Assembly: GCA_004335835.1 (NCBI GenBank)
Contig: RWJK01000086.1
Coordinates: forward strand, 1-34,038
Source of the DNA: Scenedesmus sp. ARA3
Lineage: Eukaryota; Chlorophyta; Chlorophyceae; Sphaeropleales; Scenedesmaceae
DNA: 34,038 bases
Direction: 5' to 3'
Under the pieces are notes generated by a model. That model saw only the letters and a list, made by a program, of their open reading frames with translations, did not search any database and was not told where the DNA came from. This document shows, in pieces, positions 1 through 20,300 of this stretch (position 1 is its first letter; every line of letters begins with the position of its first letter). A program made the translations under genes and the position numbers.

Positions 1-66
1 CCCGGGCTACTAGCTATATATAGCTAGTAGGCCCTGCACTAGCTATATAGCTAGTAGGCCCTGCTT
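1..66. repeat. Paired TA-rich palindromes at window edge
   Basis: Positions 7-30 are a perfect 24-base palindrome with half-site CTACTAGCTATA. Positions 39-54 are a perfect 16-base palindrome with half-site CTAGCTAT. Both are followed by the same GTAGGCCCTGC tail, so the stretch is an imperfect tandem repeat of a hairpin-forming unit. It could be the end of a palindromic transposable element or a hairpin at a sequence break; the window cuts it off, so neither can be decided. Confidence 0.75.
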
Positions 67-222
67 CGGGGGAGGGGGTTTAGCACAGCATGGGTTGCCG
101 ATAGCATAACCGCATTGAAGTTGCAAACAGAAAGTTACAGCAGAATGGGCTGGACACATGGCCGGAGGTGCTGCAACACAGAGCAAGGCAGGCTAGCTCG
201 GCCTAGGCTGCAGATCCGATCT

Positions 223-268
223 GAGAGTCTCACAGGCTGCACTGTGAGAGTCTCACAGGCTGCACTGT
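223..268. repeat. 23-base direct repeat, two copies
   Basis: A 23-base unit beginning GAGAGTCTCACAGG occurs twice head to tail with no mismatch (223-245 and 246-268). It lies upstream of the THIC TATA-like box. The unit contains the palindrome GAGAGTCTC. It may be promoter material or simple slippage. Confidence 0.85.
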
Positions 269-312
269 GATCTTCGGATTTCAAATGCTGCCAAACATCA
301 CAATCAAAGGAC

Positions 313-320
313 GTATAAAT
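313..320 (+). promoter_or_regulatory. TATA-like box upstream of THIC
   Basis: GTATAAAT lies about 325 bases before the chosen THIC start codon, in DNA poorer in CTG/CAG than the gene body. This is a candidate only; no transcription start can be read from sequence. The rest of 1-643 holds the repeats above and otherwise looks like promoter and 5' untranslated DNA. Confidence 0.3.
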
Positions 321-643
321 TCCAGTCACCTAAAGTTTGCAGTTCAACGTTGATCACTTGTTGTCGCCACATCAGTGCTGAACATTGCGTGAGTCACACC
401 TGTCAGCAGGCCACTCAAGTGGTTGTTGTCACGGTAACAGCTTTTCCCGTCTCTGTGATGAATGAATTTAGATGCTGTCATGCTAGGGTTTGGCCACCTG
501 TCATAACATGCCTACACCGAAGCTGCTACTCATCCATTGTCTCGACGGCAATGCTAGTCTCATGTTTCTTGCGCGCCTCACTTGATCTGTTATCCCTATC
601 TGCCGGCAGACCTCCCCATTTGCCGATCCGTTTGCAACTGCTG

Positions 644-9303
<8,660 letters not shown>

Positions 9304-10772
9304 GTTTGGGGCAAATGACTTTGCCCGACCAGGTGCAGTACAGGTGTACCTGCCTGCGGAGGAGGGGCAGCAGGCGTGAGTCGGATGGATGGCGGCTGCA
9401 GCAGTTGGCGGCTGAAGTGTTGACTGCAGTAGCACTTGCAACGACGGCTGAAACTCTTGCTTGGTCACAGCAGGAGCAGCAGCAGGACAGCTGCATCCAG
9501 CTGAGAGATCTTGACAGCGACTCGTGTGGTGCCTGGTGGCTGTGTCCAGCATGATCATGGTCACGATCATGTGCGCTCGTTTGCGTGTGCTGTCCTGTGG
9601 AAGATCTGTAACTACAGAAATGTGCAGCAACCGCGGCTTGTAGGAGCAGAAGACCGTCAGTGCCGTTGCCCCCCAGGCCATCGTGGCTACTGAGGGCGGC
9701 ACTGACCTGGTGTTGTTTTGAATGCAGGTAAAACTAGAACAAGTAGGAGGAGCAGCAGCACCACAACATTGAAGTTGCAGCAGCCATGCTGGTCCTGCCA
9801 GGCTGGGGGGGCCCTTCTTGCTATGTGAGTGCGCATTATGTGGCATGCAACGATTGACCTGCAATGATACACATGCGCGTTATAACCCTTATGCACCGCG
9901 GCTCGGAAGCTTGGCCGTGCACCAACCAAGCACAGACTACATGCTTACATGCTATATGCAAACTCTCTGTGAACAGATCATCGGTGATGACACTTACAGA
10001 TTCTTGCCTGCACGCCGAACTACTCAACTCAGTGCCACCTGGGGACACTGTACTGCTTCCCAGATGCTTGGCAGCTTGCACCTCAGCCAGCAGATACTCT
10101 CACTCCCATTTGAACCGATACCGTCCAACGACCCTGATGGCGGTGGACATGAGCGGTTGCGGTGCTGGCACCGGGTACCCCTGCAGCACTGGGCAAGCAC
10201 ACGGCGAAAAGCAGCAAAGTGCGGTCTTTTATGCTGTTGATTTCGAAACGCAAAATCGGTGTACCTTTTAATATTTCAGGCTTGCTGATCTGCGTTTTGC
10301 CAAGCATAACTGGCACGTCATCCTGGGAATCGTTGACAGCGAAAGCCCTAACATCGAGAACCTCGCATGCACTTTGCCAAAGAAGGCTTGCTACTGCTGA
10401 ATCCGACAGTAAATTGTGTTTCCCTTTTTTTTGTTCTGGTAACTGAGGGTGATATCCACAACTCGCTGCATACGCGTGTCGAGCCTTGAACACAGCGTGC
10501 TCCGAGTGCTTTCACCACTTTCAAACACGCTATTATGCTTGTTTCAAGGAAACTTGTGAACCGATGTGCCAAGGTAAGAACAGGATGCGCCTGATCACCA
10601 TCCAACTTCTCACAACCCGTGACCACCGCCCTGACAGCATCCGGTCGTGTGTCATTGCCACAAGTTTGTCTCACACATGCTCCTGTATCGCCTTCTGGAG
10701 TTCTCGCTTGCCCATGCTGTCGCTGCCCGTGTTGATGTTGTCAACTGCTGCTGCCTGCTGCTGCTGCAGCAG
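9304..10772. other. Intergenic region between THIC and dehydrogenase
   Basis: No gene is supported here. The first 400 bases are probably the THIC 3' untranslated region. From about 9700 the DNA has few CTG/CAG runs and more A/T, as expected of the promoter of the next gene. A minus-strand reading frame of 136 codons (10083-10493) has ordinary composition but matches nothing I recognise. An exon of the dehydrogenase 5' end may hide near 10640-10760. Confidence 0.5.
9607..9611 (+). terminator. TGTAA, candidate THIC polyadenylation signal
   Basis: TGTAA is the usual polyadenylation signal of chlorophyte nuclear genes. This one lies about 300 bases after the THIC stop. A five-base motif is weak evidence by itself. 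Confidence 0.3.
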
Positions 10773-12075
10773 ATGCAGCATGCCTGCAAGCGCAACATCG
10801 CGGCACAGGCGCTCAAGTACAAGGGCTACGCTGTCCACAAGCCTCACGAGAAGTTTGAGCTATGGGAGTATGAGCCAGGGCCTTTGGCCCCAAATGACAT
10901 TGAGATCAAGGTGCGCAATTGCGCACAATCACACACTTGCAAGTGCGGCGTAAGCACTGGCAGGGACTGCATGCACTGCTTGTCGAGCAGTGGCAATGAC
11001 CAGAGCAACTGCGATGGGTTGATTAGTGAAGCTGCCTTGATGATAAAACTATCTTAAAGTGGTGACGTCACAGCAGCTGCAGACAGCGAGTTGCCATGTG
11101 CTGGAGCCAGCGCTGTTCGTTGGTGCGCACTGGCAGTGATGCCAGCTGGCAGCAGCAGCAGTAGCAACAGCAGCAGCAGCAGTAGCAGTAGCAGCAGCAG
11201 CAGCAGTAGCAGCAGCAGCAGCATGCGTGCATGATGCGGTACTGTTGCTGCGATTTCGCAATGTATTGCCTGCAGGCAGCTGCTGTGCTGCCTACTAGCC
11301 AGAATGCCACGCGCATTGCATGCGACCAGGCTTGACCTCCTGGGCTTTACAGTGGCCCAGCAACACAGCGCATGCACATGCATGTACATATGTGCCCAAC
11401 TCTGCCTCATGTGCTGCTGCTGTGCCACTGCTGCTTGTGGCTGCTGCAGGTCACGCACAACGGCCTGTGCCACACAGACCTCCACATGAGGGTGAGTTGG
11501 GAGGGAGAGTGAGTCAATGAGTAAGTGAGTGAATGAGTGAGCAAGGGTTTGTGAGTGATGGCTTGCTGGGGTTGTGCCTCAAGCAGCTTCGTGTGCGATA
11601 GATTTGATGTGGCGTATTGTGTGTGAGGTTCAAGACCAGGGCCTCACAGTTGAGCCCTTGGCTTCAGTAGTTGTGAGCCACGTAGTTGTAAGCCACACAC
11701 CCTCATCCCATGCTCCGCCCAAGACATCAATTACACTTACTGCAGGATGACGACTGGGGCCTCACCGCCTACCCCCTCATCCCCGGCCACGAGGTAGTGG
11801 GCACTGTCACCGCAGTGGGTGATGACGTGGCGGGCATTGCCCGAGGCAGCCGCGTGGGTGTGGGCTGGATCCGCGACAGCTGCCGCCGCTGCAAGAACTG
11901 CCTGCGCGGCAACGAAAACCTGTGCGTGAAGGGCTACACGGGGCTCATCGTTGGACGTGAGTATAGATGTTTTGGACGTGAGTATAGATGTTTTGGACGT
12001 GAGTATAGATGTTTTGGTGGCAATGCTGTGTGTGAAGGACTACGCGGGGCTCATTGTGGGACGTGAGAGGCCGCC

Positions 12076-12106
<31 letters not shown>

Positions 12107-12261
12107 TTTGTATAGTGTGTTGATTGTGCCGCTGTCGTTGCTGGTAATGCAGTTCAGTAGCTGCGCATCCCACTCCTGCTGCAGTGTGTTATGGAGTAGG
12201 CACCTGTGGCCCGCATCCTCCAGCATAACCTGCAGTGCCACCAATCTGAGCCTGCTGCACC

Positions 12262-12314
<53 letters not shown>

Positions 12315-15300
12315 CCAACAACTTTGGCGGCTTCCAGCAGGTGATGCGCGCCCCGGCAGACTTTGCCTACGTGCTGCCAGACTCGCTCAGCAGCGCCGCT
12401 GCAGCACCACTGCTGTGCGCAGGTGAGGTGACACAGCTGAGATGTGGCTGGCAACAGCCGCTTGGATAGCGGATCGTTGCGTGTCACCATGGCAAGAAGC
12501 AACATGCGGCGTGTGCAGTTGACTGCAGCTGTAGCAGGCTGAGCGGTGGCTGGCGACAGCTGCCGAACAGGGGAGGATGACGTGTTGTCGTGGCAAGGTG
12601 GCAACAAGCAACATGCAGCAGGTGCAGTTGCCCGGAGCTGTAGCAGCAACAGTTTTGCTGCAGATGGATGTGCCTGCAGGATGCGAGCAAACAGCGGGCG
12701 TGGTGTGCTTTGTGCCCAGCAGCTGCAGTGGTTGTGGCCAGACGCCAGCTTGTCCAGACTGCACAGTCGGCAGAGACTTATCTTCACAGTCAGTTGCAAG
12801 CTGCACATGGCTGCCCCGCAGCCTGGTCAGTGTACGCGCCACTGCCCAACGCCCACATATCTGGTACATTGCTTGCCGCCCTCCCACACCTGTTCTCTCG
12901 CAGGCGTCACGGTGTATGCGCCGCTGCGCAAGCACCTCAAGGCTCCCGGCATGCAGGTGGCTGTGCTTGGGGTGGGTGGGCTGGGCCACCTGGCTGTGCA
13001 GTTTGCTGCCAAGATGGGCGCGGCGGTGAGAACTGTTTGCATAATTGCGCCTTTTGTTGTGACTTTTTTTTGTTGCGGGTTAAAACGCTGTCAAGTGGGC
13101 AGTGCAGGTTGCTGCCAAGATGGGCGCGGCGGTGAAAATCGTTAACATACTTGCACCTATGCTGTGATAGTCTCTGTTGGGGTTAAACCTCTGTCAAGTG
13201 AGCAGTGCAGTTTGCAACCAAGATGGGTGCGGCGGTCAGGATTGTTTGCACTCATACACATATGCAGGTTGTGCGTTGCATGGGAAAGGGGGGTTCAGTC
13301 TCACCATACTTGTTCACTCTTCTATCTGTACTCAAATGGCACGGAAAGAGAACACAACAGCTGTGTCGGCTGGTGCAGCGACCACGCCCTGCCAAATGCT
13401 GCCCGCACAGCGCACACAGAGTGACACCAGCGCCGCAAATTGCTGCTGTTGAATCCATCATTGCTGTGCGTCGCTGCAGGTGACTGCCGTGGACATCGAC
13501 CCCACCAAGGAGCAGGAGGCAAAGAAGCTGGGCGCAGAGCAGTGAGCTTGCCTCCGCGTAAACTGCTGGCAGCGCCTTTGAACCAGTGAAGTTGTGCACA
13601 TGCTGTGTTCGGCTGCTTATCACAGAGAATGCAGCCCGCGCATTTCCACACACAGCCTTTCTTGACCTCATGCCCCGCCATACACTCACCTGCTGCTCAT
13701 GCGGTCCTCCCTCTTGAATGTCCTCCTGCAATGCACATCTTCATACAGGTGCCTGTACCTCAAACTGGTCAGTTGTGTTGTTGCCGCTTGCGCAGTTTCG
13801 TGGAGTTCAACGCCGCATACGAGCAGTGCAAGGGCCGCTTTGACGTCATCATCAACTGCGTGGCGGTGCGCATCAACTTCCAGGGAGTGCTGGGCATGCT
13901 GGCGCCAGACGGCGTGGCCGTGCAGGTGAGGGCATTGTCTTGTTGTGCTTGTATCGGGCCTGCAAATATGCATTGTGTGGTGCACCACGTGTTGATGCTG
14001 CCCAGGCCGTGCTGGGCATGCTGGCACCAGACGGCGTGGCCGTGCAGGTGAGGTGGCAGTGCGGCTTTTGTTTTTTTGCAGTTTCAGGTTGCAGCTGTTG
14101 TGGTTGTTTACATGCACATGCGGCGTGCTGGGCATGCTGGCCCCAGACGACGTTGCGGTGCAGGTGAGGGCGCATAATGCTGTTGATAGCTGACATCATG
14201 TACGGTTTATGTGAGCGATGTGCTGGGCACACAACGGTGGCTGCAGTTGTTCAGTGACATAGCGTTCAGCGCTTTGTGTGCATCGATGCTGGGCATGCTA
14301 GGCCTGTGATGGCGTGGCCGTGCAGGTGAGGTGGCAGTTCGATGAATTGTGGCAGCAAGTATTGTGCTTGCATACATGCAAAAGGGAGCGCTGGGCGTGC
14401 TTGTGCCTGATGGTGGGGCGGCGCAGGTGGCGTTGGCGTTGTGTTGGAAGTAACACAACATGGTGCGCTGTGCTGTGCTTGCAGTGTGGCATCCCGCCAT
14501 CAGTGACTACTACCTGCAGGACGTGGTGTTTGGCCAAACAACACAACCACAGCACATCACACATCATGCTGTTCCTGTCTGCTGTCATGCTACCCTTGCA
14601 GTGCGGCATCCCGGGTGGCGGCGCCATCATCGACCTCAACCTGCAGGACGTGGTGTTTGGCCAACGACAATGATTTGACAAACACCATTGATTCTTTCTC
14701 CGCTCTTTCGAATTTATTGTCTGCAGTGCGGCATCCCTGGTGGTGGCGCCATCATCGACCTCAACCTGCAGGACGTGGTGTTTGGCCAGAAGAGCATGGC
14801 CGGCAGCATCGTGGGCGGCAGGGCCGACATGGCGGAGATGCTGCAGTTCTGCGCCGACAAGGGCGTGGAACCAATGGTGCAGACCATGAAGCTGAGCCAG
14901 GTGAGCTGAGTTTGGAGTTTTGGTTTCAAGGGTTGTGGTGTCAAGGGTTGAGGGTTTTTGGAGGTGGCTTGGGGAGGTGTACCGTGGAATATGGCAGAGA
15001 TGCTGCAGTTCTGCGCGGACAAGGGCATCGAGCTGATGGTGCAGACCATGAAGTTGAGCCAGGTGCGGTTTGGAGCATGCATAAAGGGATGTGGGTGGCT
15101 TGACGGCGGGGTTTTGCTGGCCAAAGGGGGTTGCAGATGGCAGGAATGCGGGTGTAACCACAATGCAGGGGGTGAATAGAGCCGGGCCTGTGTGTTGGGG
15201 TTGCAAAGCGTGCTGTGCAGCTCTGGCCCGTAAGTTTACCTACGCTGCCACCGGCGGCACCTTATGCGTGCCGCTGCTGTTGCTGCCGCCGCTGCTGCTG

Positions 15301-15468
15301 TTATGACTTCTGCTGCTGCTGCTGCCGCAACTTCTGCTGCTGCTGCTGCTGCCACAACTTCTTCTTATCTGCTGCTGCTGCTGCTGCTACTGCCAGCTGA
15401 ATGAGGCGCTGGAGCTGCTGAAGGCTGGCAAGCCCCGCTACAGGATCGTGATGGAGACAGACATCTGA
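10773..15468 (+). CDS. Zinc-dependent alcohol dehydrogenase (CAD/YahK type), 9 exons
   Basis: Medium-chain dehydrogenase that interconverts alcohols and aldehydes with a nicotinamide cofactor. Exons: 10773-10910, 11450-11491, 11746-11956, 12315-12422, 12904-13025, 13480-13541, 13796-13925, 14727-14900, 15397-15468; phases join to 352 residues, normal for the family. Catalytic zinc ligands are Cys53 (GLCHTD), His75 (PGHE) and Cys165 (PLLCAG). The structural zinc cysteines are 106, 109, 112 and 120 (CRRCKNC...C). The Rossmann motif is GVGGLG at 189-194. The second strand of that fold ends AVDID; an acidic residue there favours NAD(H), whereas most CAD-type enzymes have a small residue and use NADP(H). 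The start is the least certain part: the Met at 10773 follows a CTGCTGCAG acceptor-like run, so a short upstream exon is possible. No targeting peptide is evident, so a cytosolic enzyme is likely. Substrate cannot be read from sequence. Confidence 0.94.
11149..11222. repeat. CAG/TAG microsatellite in dehydrogenase intron 1
   Basis: A run of CAG with scattered TAG triplets. It is the uncommon case of a CAG-oriented run inside an intron; most intron runs in the window are CTG on this strand. Confidence 0.85.
11912..12065 (+). repeat. Dehydrogenase exon 3 end: 21-base donor repeat plus longer copy
   Basis: The exon 3 donor GGAC|GTGAGT sits in a 21-base unit repeated three times without change (units start at 11953, 11974, 11995), so three identical donors lie in a row. 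After it, 12030-12065 carries a longer copy of the exon end (CVKDYAGLIVG against the real CVKGYTGLIVG) with its own GTGAGA. Three of its five changed codons are synonymous. Confidence 0.93.
12263..12311. repeat. CTG microsatellite at dehydrogenase exon 4 acceptor
   Basis: About sixteen uninterrupted CTG units run directly into the acceptor CCAG of exon 4 (12315). This is the clearest case of a microsatellite serving as the pyrimidine tract. A shorter CTG run lies at 12077-12104 in the same intron. Confidence 0.93.
12998..13242 (+). repeat. Dehydrogenase exon 5 end, three copies
   Basis: The end of exon 5 (AAKMGAA, then GTGAGA) recurs at about 13105-13135 and 13206-13236, with a spacing near 100-110 bases. 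Intron bases on both sides (TGTCAAGTG before, TTGTTTGCA after) are partly shared, so the unit spans exon end and intron. The first extra copy keeps GT; in the second the donor is GTCAGG. Confidence 0.9.
13887..14430 (+). repeat. Dehydrogenase exon 7 end, at least five copies
   Basis: The last 13 codons of exon 7 (VLGMLAPDGVAVQ, 13887-13925) recur at 14009-14047, 14125-14163, about 14286-14325 and 14388-14425, each followed by GTG. A further remnant lies near 14220. The first copy has one synonymous change and an identical GTGAGG donor. The second has three synonymous changes and one replacement. Later copies are more decayed. Spacing is irregular (about 60-120 bases). Confidence 0.93.
14480..14789 (+). 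repeat. Dehydrogenase exon 8 start and acceptor, three copies
   Basis: The start of exon 8 (14727-14789) appears twice upstream, at about 14485-14535 and 14602-14664, each preceded by TTGCAG. The nearer copy encodes the same 21 residues (CGIPGG...VFGQ) with three differences, all synonymous. The farther copy has lost bases and its frame. Confidence 0.94.
14829..15066 (+). repeat. Dehydrogenase exon 8 end duplicated downstream
   Basis: The last 24 codons of exon 8 (14829-14900) recur at 14991-15062 with a GTGCGG donor. By eye there are four synonymous changes and two replacements (Val/Ile, Pro/Leu). With the copies of its start, this one exon is flanked on both sides by partial copies of itself. 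Confidence 0.93.
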
Positions 15469-16261
15469 GCAGACAGACACCAGGCCATTGAGTGCAGCAA
15501 GAGCGGCTACCGCGCATCTCAGCCGCACAGCTGCCTGGGGCACCTTCTGCTGGCCAACGGTCATCCAAGCCACTTGCCTTGCATAGCAGCAGCATCTGGC
15601 AACGCCGCAAGCCAGTTGCTGTGTTTGCGCAGATTGCCGTTGGAAACAAACTAAGTACTGAGTGTGCCGGCTGCTGCAAGTCAGCGGCGCAGCTGTGCTC
15701 AGCGCCCTCAGGCTGCTGGCAGTCACAGGCACCCCTGTGGTAACAACGTTGCAGTTCTTGGCAGGCGTCCGTCCATCCTATTCACAAGTGTAAATGAGGT
15801 AACCTTGCCTTTGAAGTCCCTTGAATGTGAATGACCGCTCGATGGTGCAATCAACATGATGGCTTTGTTGCTCTGCTGTTGAGCAATCAGCAGTGCTGGC
15901 ATCACAATGCTGCTGAGCAGTACTGCCAGCGGTGCACAGTGCTTCAACGGTATGTCACATTCTGCCAAAAGGCGCACTTCTGGGATGCATGAAGCTAGAT
16001 AAAACTTTTTTAGCTACAAGAGCGCGGTTCAGGAGCGCAGCGAGCCAAATGCATGACTGATGTTCCGTTAAGCAACATGCCCAAGGTTTCCTACTAAACC
16101 TGGGCGTGTCATCGACGAGCTGGACAACTGCCAACAGCTGCGAGCGACATGAAGTTATGTTCGCCTGCAAAGGTACAATTTGGGGTGCGTAAACGCTCGA
16201 GTTACAGCCAGCAGCAAGTATGTCCCGCTTTCTCACGAGCTGAAGAAGGGCAAGGAGCAGC
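15469..16261. other. Intergenic region upstream of F-box/LRR gene
   Basis: No gene is supported here. The left part is the likely dehydrogenase 3' untranslated region. From about 15950 the DNA lacks CTG/CAG runs, as expected of a promoter and 5' leader. An in-frame TGA at 16241-16243 limits the next gene's start. Confidence 0.55.
15789..15793 (+). terminator. TGTAA, candidate dehydrogenase polyadenylation signal
   Basis: TGTAA lies about 320 bases after the dehydrogenase stop, a similar distance to the one after THIC. Confidence 0.3.
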
Positions 16262-17342
16262 ATGATCGTCGTATCGGACAGTGCTGCGTACCAGGTGTTG
16301 CTGGGGTTCCTGAGCCCAGCTGATCATGCTAGCCTCAGGCTGGTGTCGCGATCTTGGCAGGTGCGTGTCCTGAGCAGAGCTTGGACATTGTAGCAGTGCA
16401 AGCAGTACCCAGCCAGCTTCGTTGATCTGTACCTTTGCAGCTTGACTACTAGTTGTCACAGCATGGCGCATCGAGGCCCAGGCATGCAGCTATTCACTGT
16501 TCGCGCTGCTACTGCTCCTCCTGTCACTGCTGCTCCCTCCCGCATCATGACCGTTTGCAGGCGCTTGTCGACCGTTCCTTGGGCTGCCTGTACCCTCTCG
16601 CGGTCACTCCATTCAACTTCGGCTTCGGCAGCGTGCCCTGCCTCGTGTACCAGTCCCTCTTCCAAAGCAGCAGCATAAAGCAGCACCTGCTGGATGCAGG
16701 GCCAGTACATGCAGGATTCTACCTCATCAGCAGGCAGTTCACAAACCTACACACACTGGCCGTTGACTGCCAGTCAAAGGGCTGCGTTGATTTTGAGCAC
16801 CTGCCGCTGCTGCTCTCGCTGCGGCGCTTGCGGCTGGGGCAGTTCAGCTTCAGCGAGGATGCGCTTGCAGGAGGGCTGGGGCGCTGCAGCGGGCTGCAGG
16901 TGCTGCACCTGGAGAGCCAGCAGGTGCGCCTGTATTGGTTCACTGTGTTGATTGTTACATATCATGTGCAATGCCAAGGCGCTCCCTGGACAATGTGCTC
17001 TGGTGGCTGTATGTGGCTGTTGCCTGGTTGCAGCGCTGCAGCAGGGAGCCTGGTGGCGTGCTGGCCAGCTAGCCAGGCATGGCCCATCGAGTGAAGTGCA
17101 GCTAGCTGCAAGCATTGCACCAATGCACACTCAGCCTCACATCGCATACAGCAACTTCAACCTGCTTCAATGCAACCAGCATCAACGTGTTGCTGTGGGC
17201 CTGACCTGTGCGTGTGTTGTTGTTTTTGGGTTGGCGGTGTTGTGCCTGCAGGCCATGCTGCAGGTGCGCAGCCTGCGCCACCTGTCAGGGCTGGCAGCGC
17301 TGCAGGAGCTGGTGGTGCAGCCGCGGGGTTACATCAAGTGAG

Positions 17343-17378
<36 letters not shown>

Positions 17379-20300
17379 TGGCAGTTGTTGCAGGTTGTTG
17401 TTCGAGTGCCATTTGGGCTGCCGCGAACGTTTCCTTGAGCTGGCAGCAGCAGCACACGTGGTGCAGCAGCAACCGCAGCTGCCGGTCATCCTATTCATGC
17501 CAGCGTGTGCTGCTGCAGCATGCCTCTGCTGGTGAGTCTAGTTCTGCTTGCTTGTCATGGCTTGAAGTGTACCATGCAGTTGACACTGTTGCGCGCTGCT
17601 GCTGCTGCTGCTGCTGCCGCAGTGTGCCGCCCGAGTCTGCTGCCGGGCTGGCTGCGCTGGCCTGCCTCACCCGACTCACTCAGCTGCAGCTGGTCACCGC
17701 CATCAAGGTGAGAGGGAGCAAGGGGTGGTCACACCGCGTCAGCGCATAAATCGAGCATAAATCGAGTGTGACAAGTGTGACAAGCGCAGTACATGCCACA
17801 AAATGCATGGAGCCATGCCGCTCTGCAGTGCGCCTTGGCGTTGGCCAACCATCCAACCAGCAGCTGTGGTCATTGCAGCTGTCATCTCCTACCTCTGCCT
17901 TCCCTCTTGTGTCGCTTTCACACGCCGCTGCTGCTGCCGCTGCTGTTGCTGTTCCTCTGTGCTTCTGCAGCCCAGCCGCTGCCCCTTGCCCGGCGACCCC
18001 AGCAGCAGCAGCAGCCTGGTAGGCCCATTCGATGACACACATGGCTTCCCTGCAGGCCGATCTGTCTTCTTCAACAGCAGCAGTGCTGCCGGCGGCTGCC
18101 AGCTGTCTGTTGCTTTGGCACATCTTGCACGGCTGCAGGTGCTGCGGCTGGTAGGGGTGGCTGGTCTGCCTGGCTCACTGAGTGGGCTGAGCTGCCTTAG
18201 GGAGCTCAGGTGGGCGGCGGTGCTTGAGTGACATGCATCAGACCTGTGACGCTTATACGCTGTTCTTGGAGTTTCTGCTGACGCACTGCATGCTCCACGA
18301 GAGGATGGTTTTGTTTTGGCAACTGGCAGAGGTTACCTGTTGTGCAGAAGTTATCTGTTGGGTACAGTGGAAAGGCTTTCTGAGGGTTGGGGGTGGCTGG
18401 TCTGCCTGGCTCGCTGAGTGGGCTGAGCTACCTCAGGGAGCTCAGGTGGGCGGCGGTTTTCTGGTATTATGATGACGATGATGATGATGATGATGATGAT
18501 ACCGCCTAAATTATGTGTGTTGTATTCTCCATGGCGTGTCGCATAGCCCCAATGCAATGGGTGCAGTGTAGCTGGGATAAGGGAGGAACTGGACACATCG
18601 TCTTGGAGAGTCACCTTTGCTGTGCCACTGTCGCTTTGTTGCTGTCACTTTGCTGCTGTCACTTTTATTGCAGCCTGGAGCGTGTGGGCTGCCTCAGCCG
18701 CCAGGCCCTGACCGGCCTGCAGAAGCTGAGCCAGCTCACTGCACTGACGCTGCTGGCAGCAGCAGAACCCCTATTCGACCAGCAGCAGCAATTGGGTGGC
18801 ATGCACGCAGCAGCAAGCAGCAGCAGCAGCAGCAGTGACAGCCCGTGGTTGCTGCTGCTGCAGCTGCCGCAGCTGCGGGAGTTGGTAGTTGGGGTTGTGC
18901 CGCGTAACCAAACCCTAAACCTCACGACCACCCTGGCGCAAAACCTCGAGCCGCCTGAGCCATACGGCACTGGCCACACGCGTCATCCCTCTGATGCAGC
19001 AGCAGCAGCAGCAGCAGCAACATCCCGTCAGCCATCTGTTGATCTTTGGCAGCAGCAGGCGTTCTCACACACCGGGTTGGGCCTAGAAGCTCAGAGGGGC
19101 AGACCAGGGCTGGTGCTTCGCCAGCAGCAGCAGCAGCAGCAGGGTTCAGGGTGTGACCAAGGCCTATGGTTTCAGCAGGGCTGTGGAGGGCAGCGCTACG
19201 CGCAGCAGGAGGGTGCTGCTGTGACGGCATACGTCACGCCTGGCCTGTGGAGCGACCTGGCTGACATGCAGGTGACCTTGTGCTGCACTGTAACACAAAA
19301 TCTGTGCTTCTTAAGCACCCTGTGTTGCTTATGGGTTTCAACAACAAGCGCATAACAGACAGCGCATAACAGACAGCGATCAACCTACAAATAGAAGTGA
19401 TGACAGCCTTTAAGACCTGGTGCATTTAAACAGCTTTGCTGTCAGCGCAAGGTGGATGCTGCTGATGCCGTGCTCTTTGGCATGCACCTAGCTGTGTGGC
19501 TGCATACTTCTTGCTGCTTGAAGCTCTTTGTCAGCTATGTACAGCAGCTCATAGCACTAGAGAGTACGCTTCCGTCATGTCTCTGTATATGTCATTGCTG
19601 CCTCACTGTGTGCTGTTGATGCGCTGCTGTGCTGTTGCGTCCCGTTTTCAGGGTGTGCAGCGCGTGGCTGTTGAGGCTGTTTATCACCGCCCCAACTCAT
19701 GCTCTTTTGCTGCCCTGCTGTGCTGTTGCGTCATGTCCTCACAGGGCGTGCAGCGTGTGGCTGTTGAGGCTCGCGGCTGGCACTCCGCAGCAATCACAGC
19801 GCAGTACAGCAGCGTCGCAGAAGCAGCAGCCAGCATGATGACCTGGCACTGCGTGGCACCACCCTTACCCCCATCTCTACAACCAACCCCAGCAGCAGCA
19901 CATGCGTCATCAGCTCTGTCAGCAGGGGCGCTTGGCGTGTGGTTCAACCACCCCAGTCAGTGCGGGTACTGTCCCAGCCTACCGCCGCTGCTGCTGCTAG
20001 CACCACGGCCGTGCATGGGGCGGCTGGGGCTGCTGCAGCAGCAGGCGGCTGCCCAGCAGCTGCTGGCCGTGCAGCAGCAGCAGCAGCAGCAGGCGGTAGG
20101 GGTGGGCGATGGGGGTCTGGCGGAGGCCCACTATCATCAACATCAACATATGGTGCTGCGTGGGGCGGGTGAGGGTTAGGGTGGATGAAGGCTGCTGGAA
20201 ACTTTGCGTGTAGTACTGCAATAGTACTGTGTGTTGCTGCCGGCACATACTGCAGCAGGATGCAGTGCGCTGCTCTTTATGATTTACGAACTAGCTGTCA

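Noticed and set aside
12423..12520. CTGAGATG followed by stem-like bases as a TPP riboswitch
   Set aside because: It is in the dehydrogenase gene, and the second conserved arm is missing.
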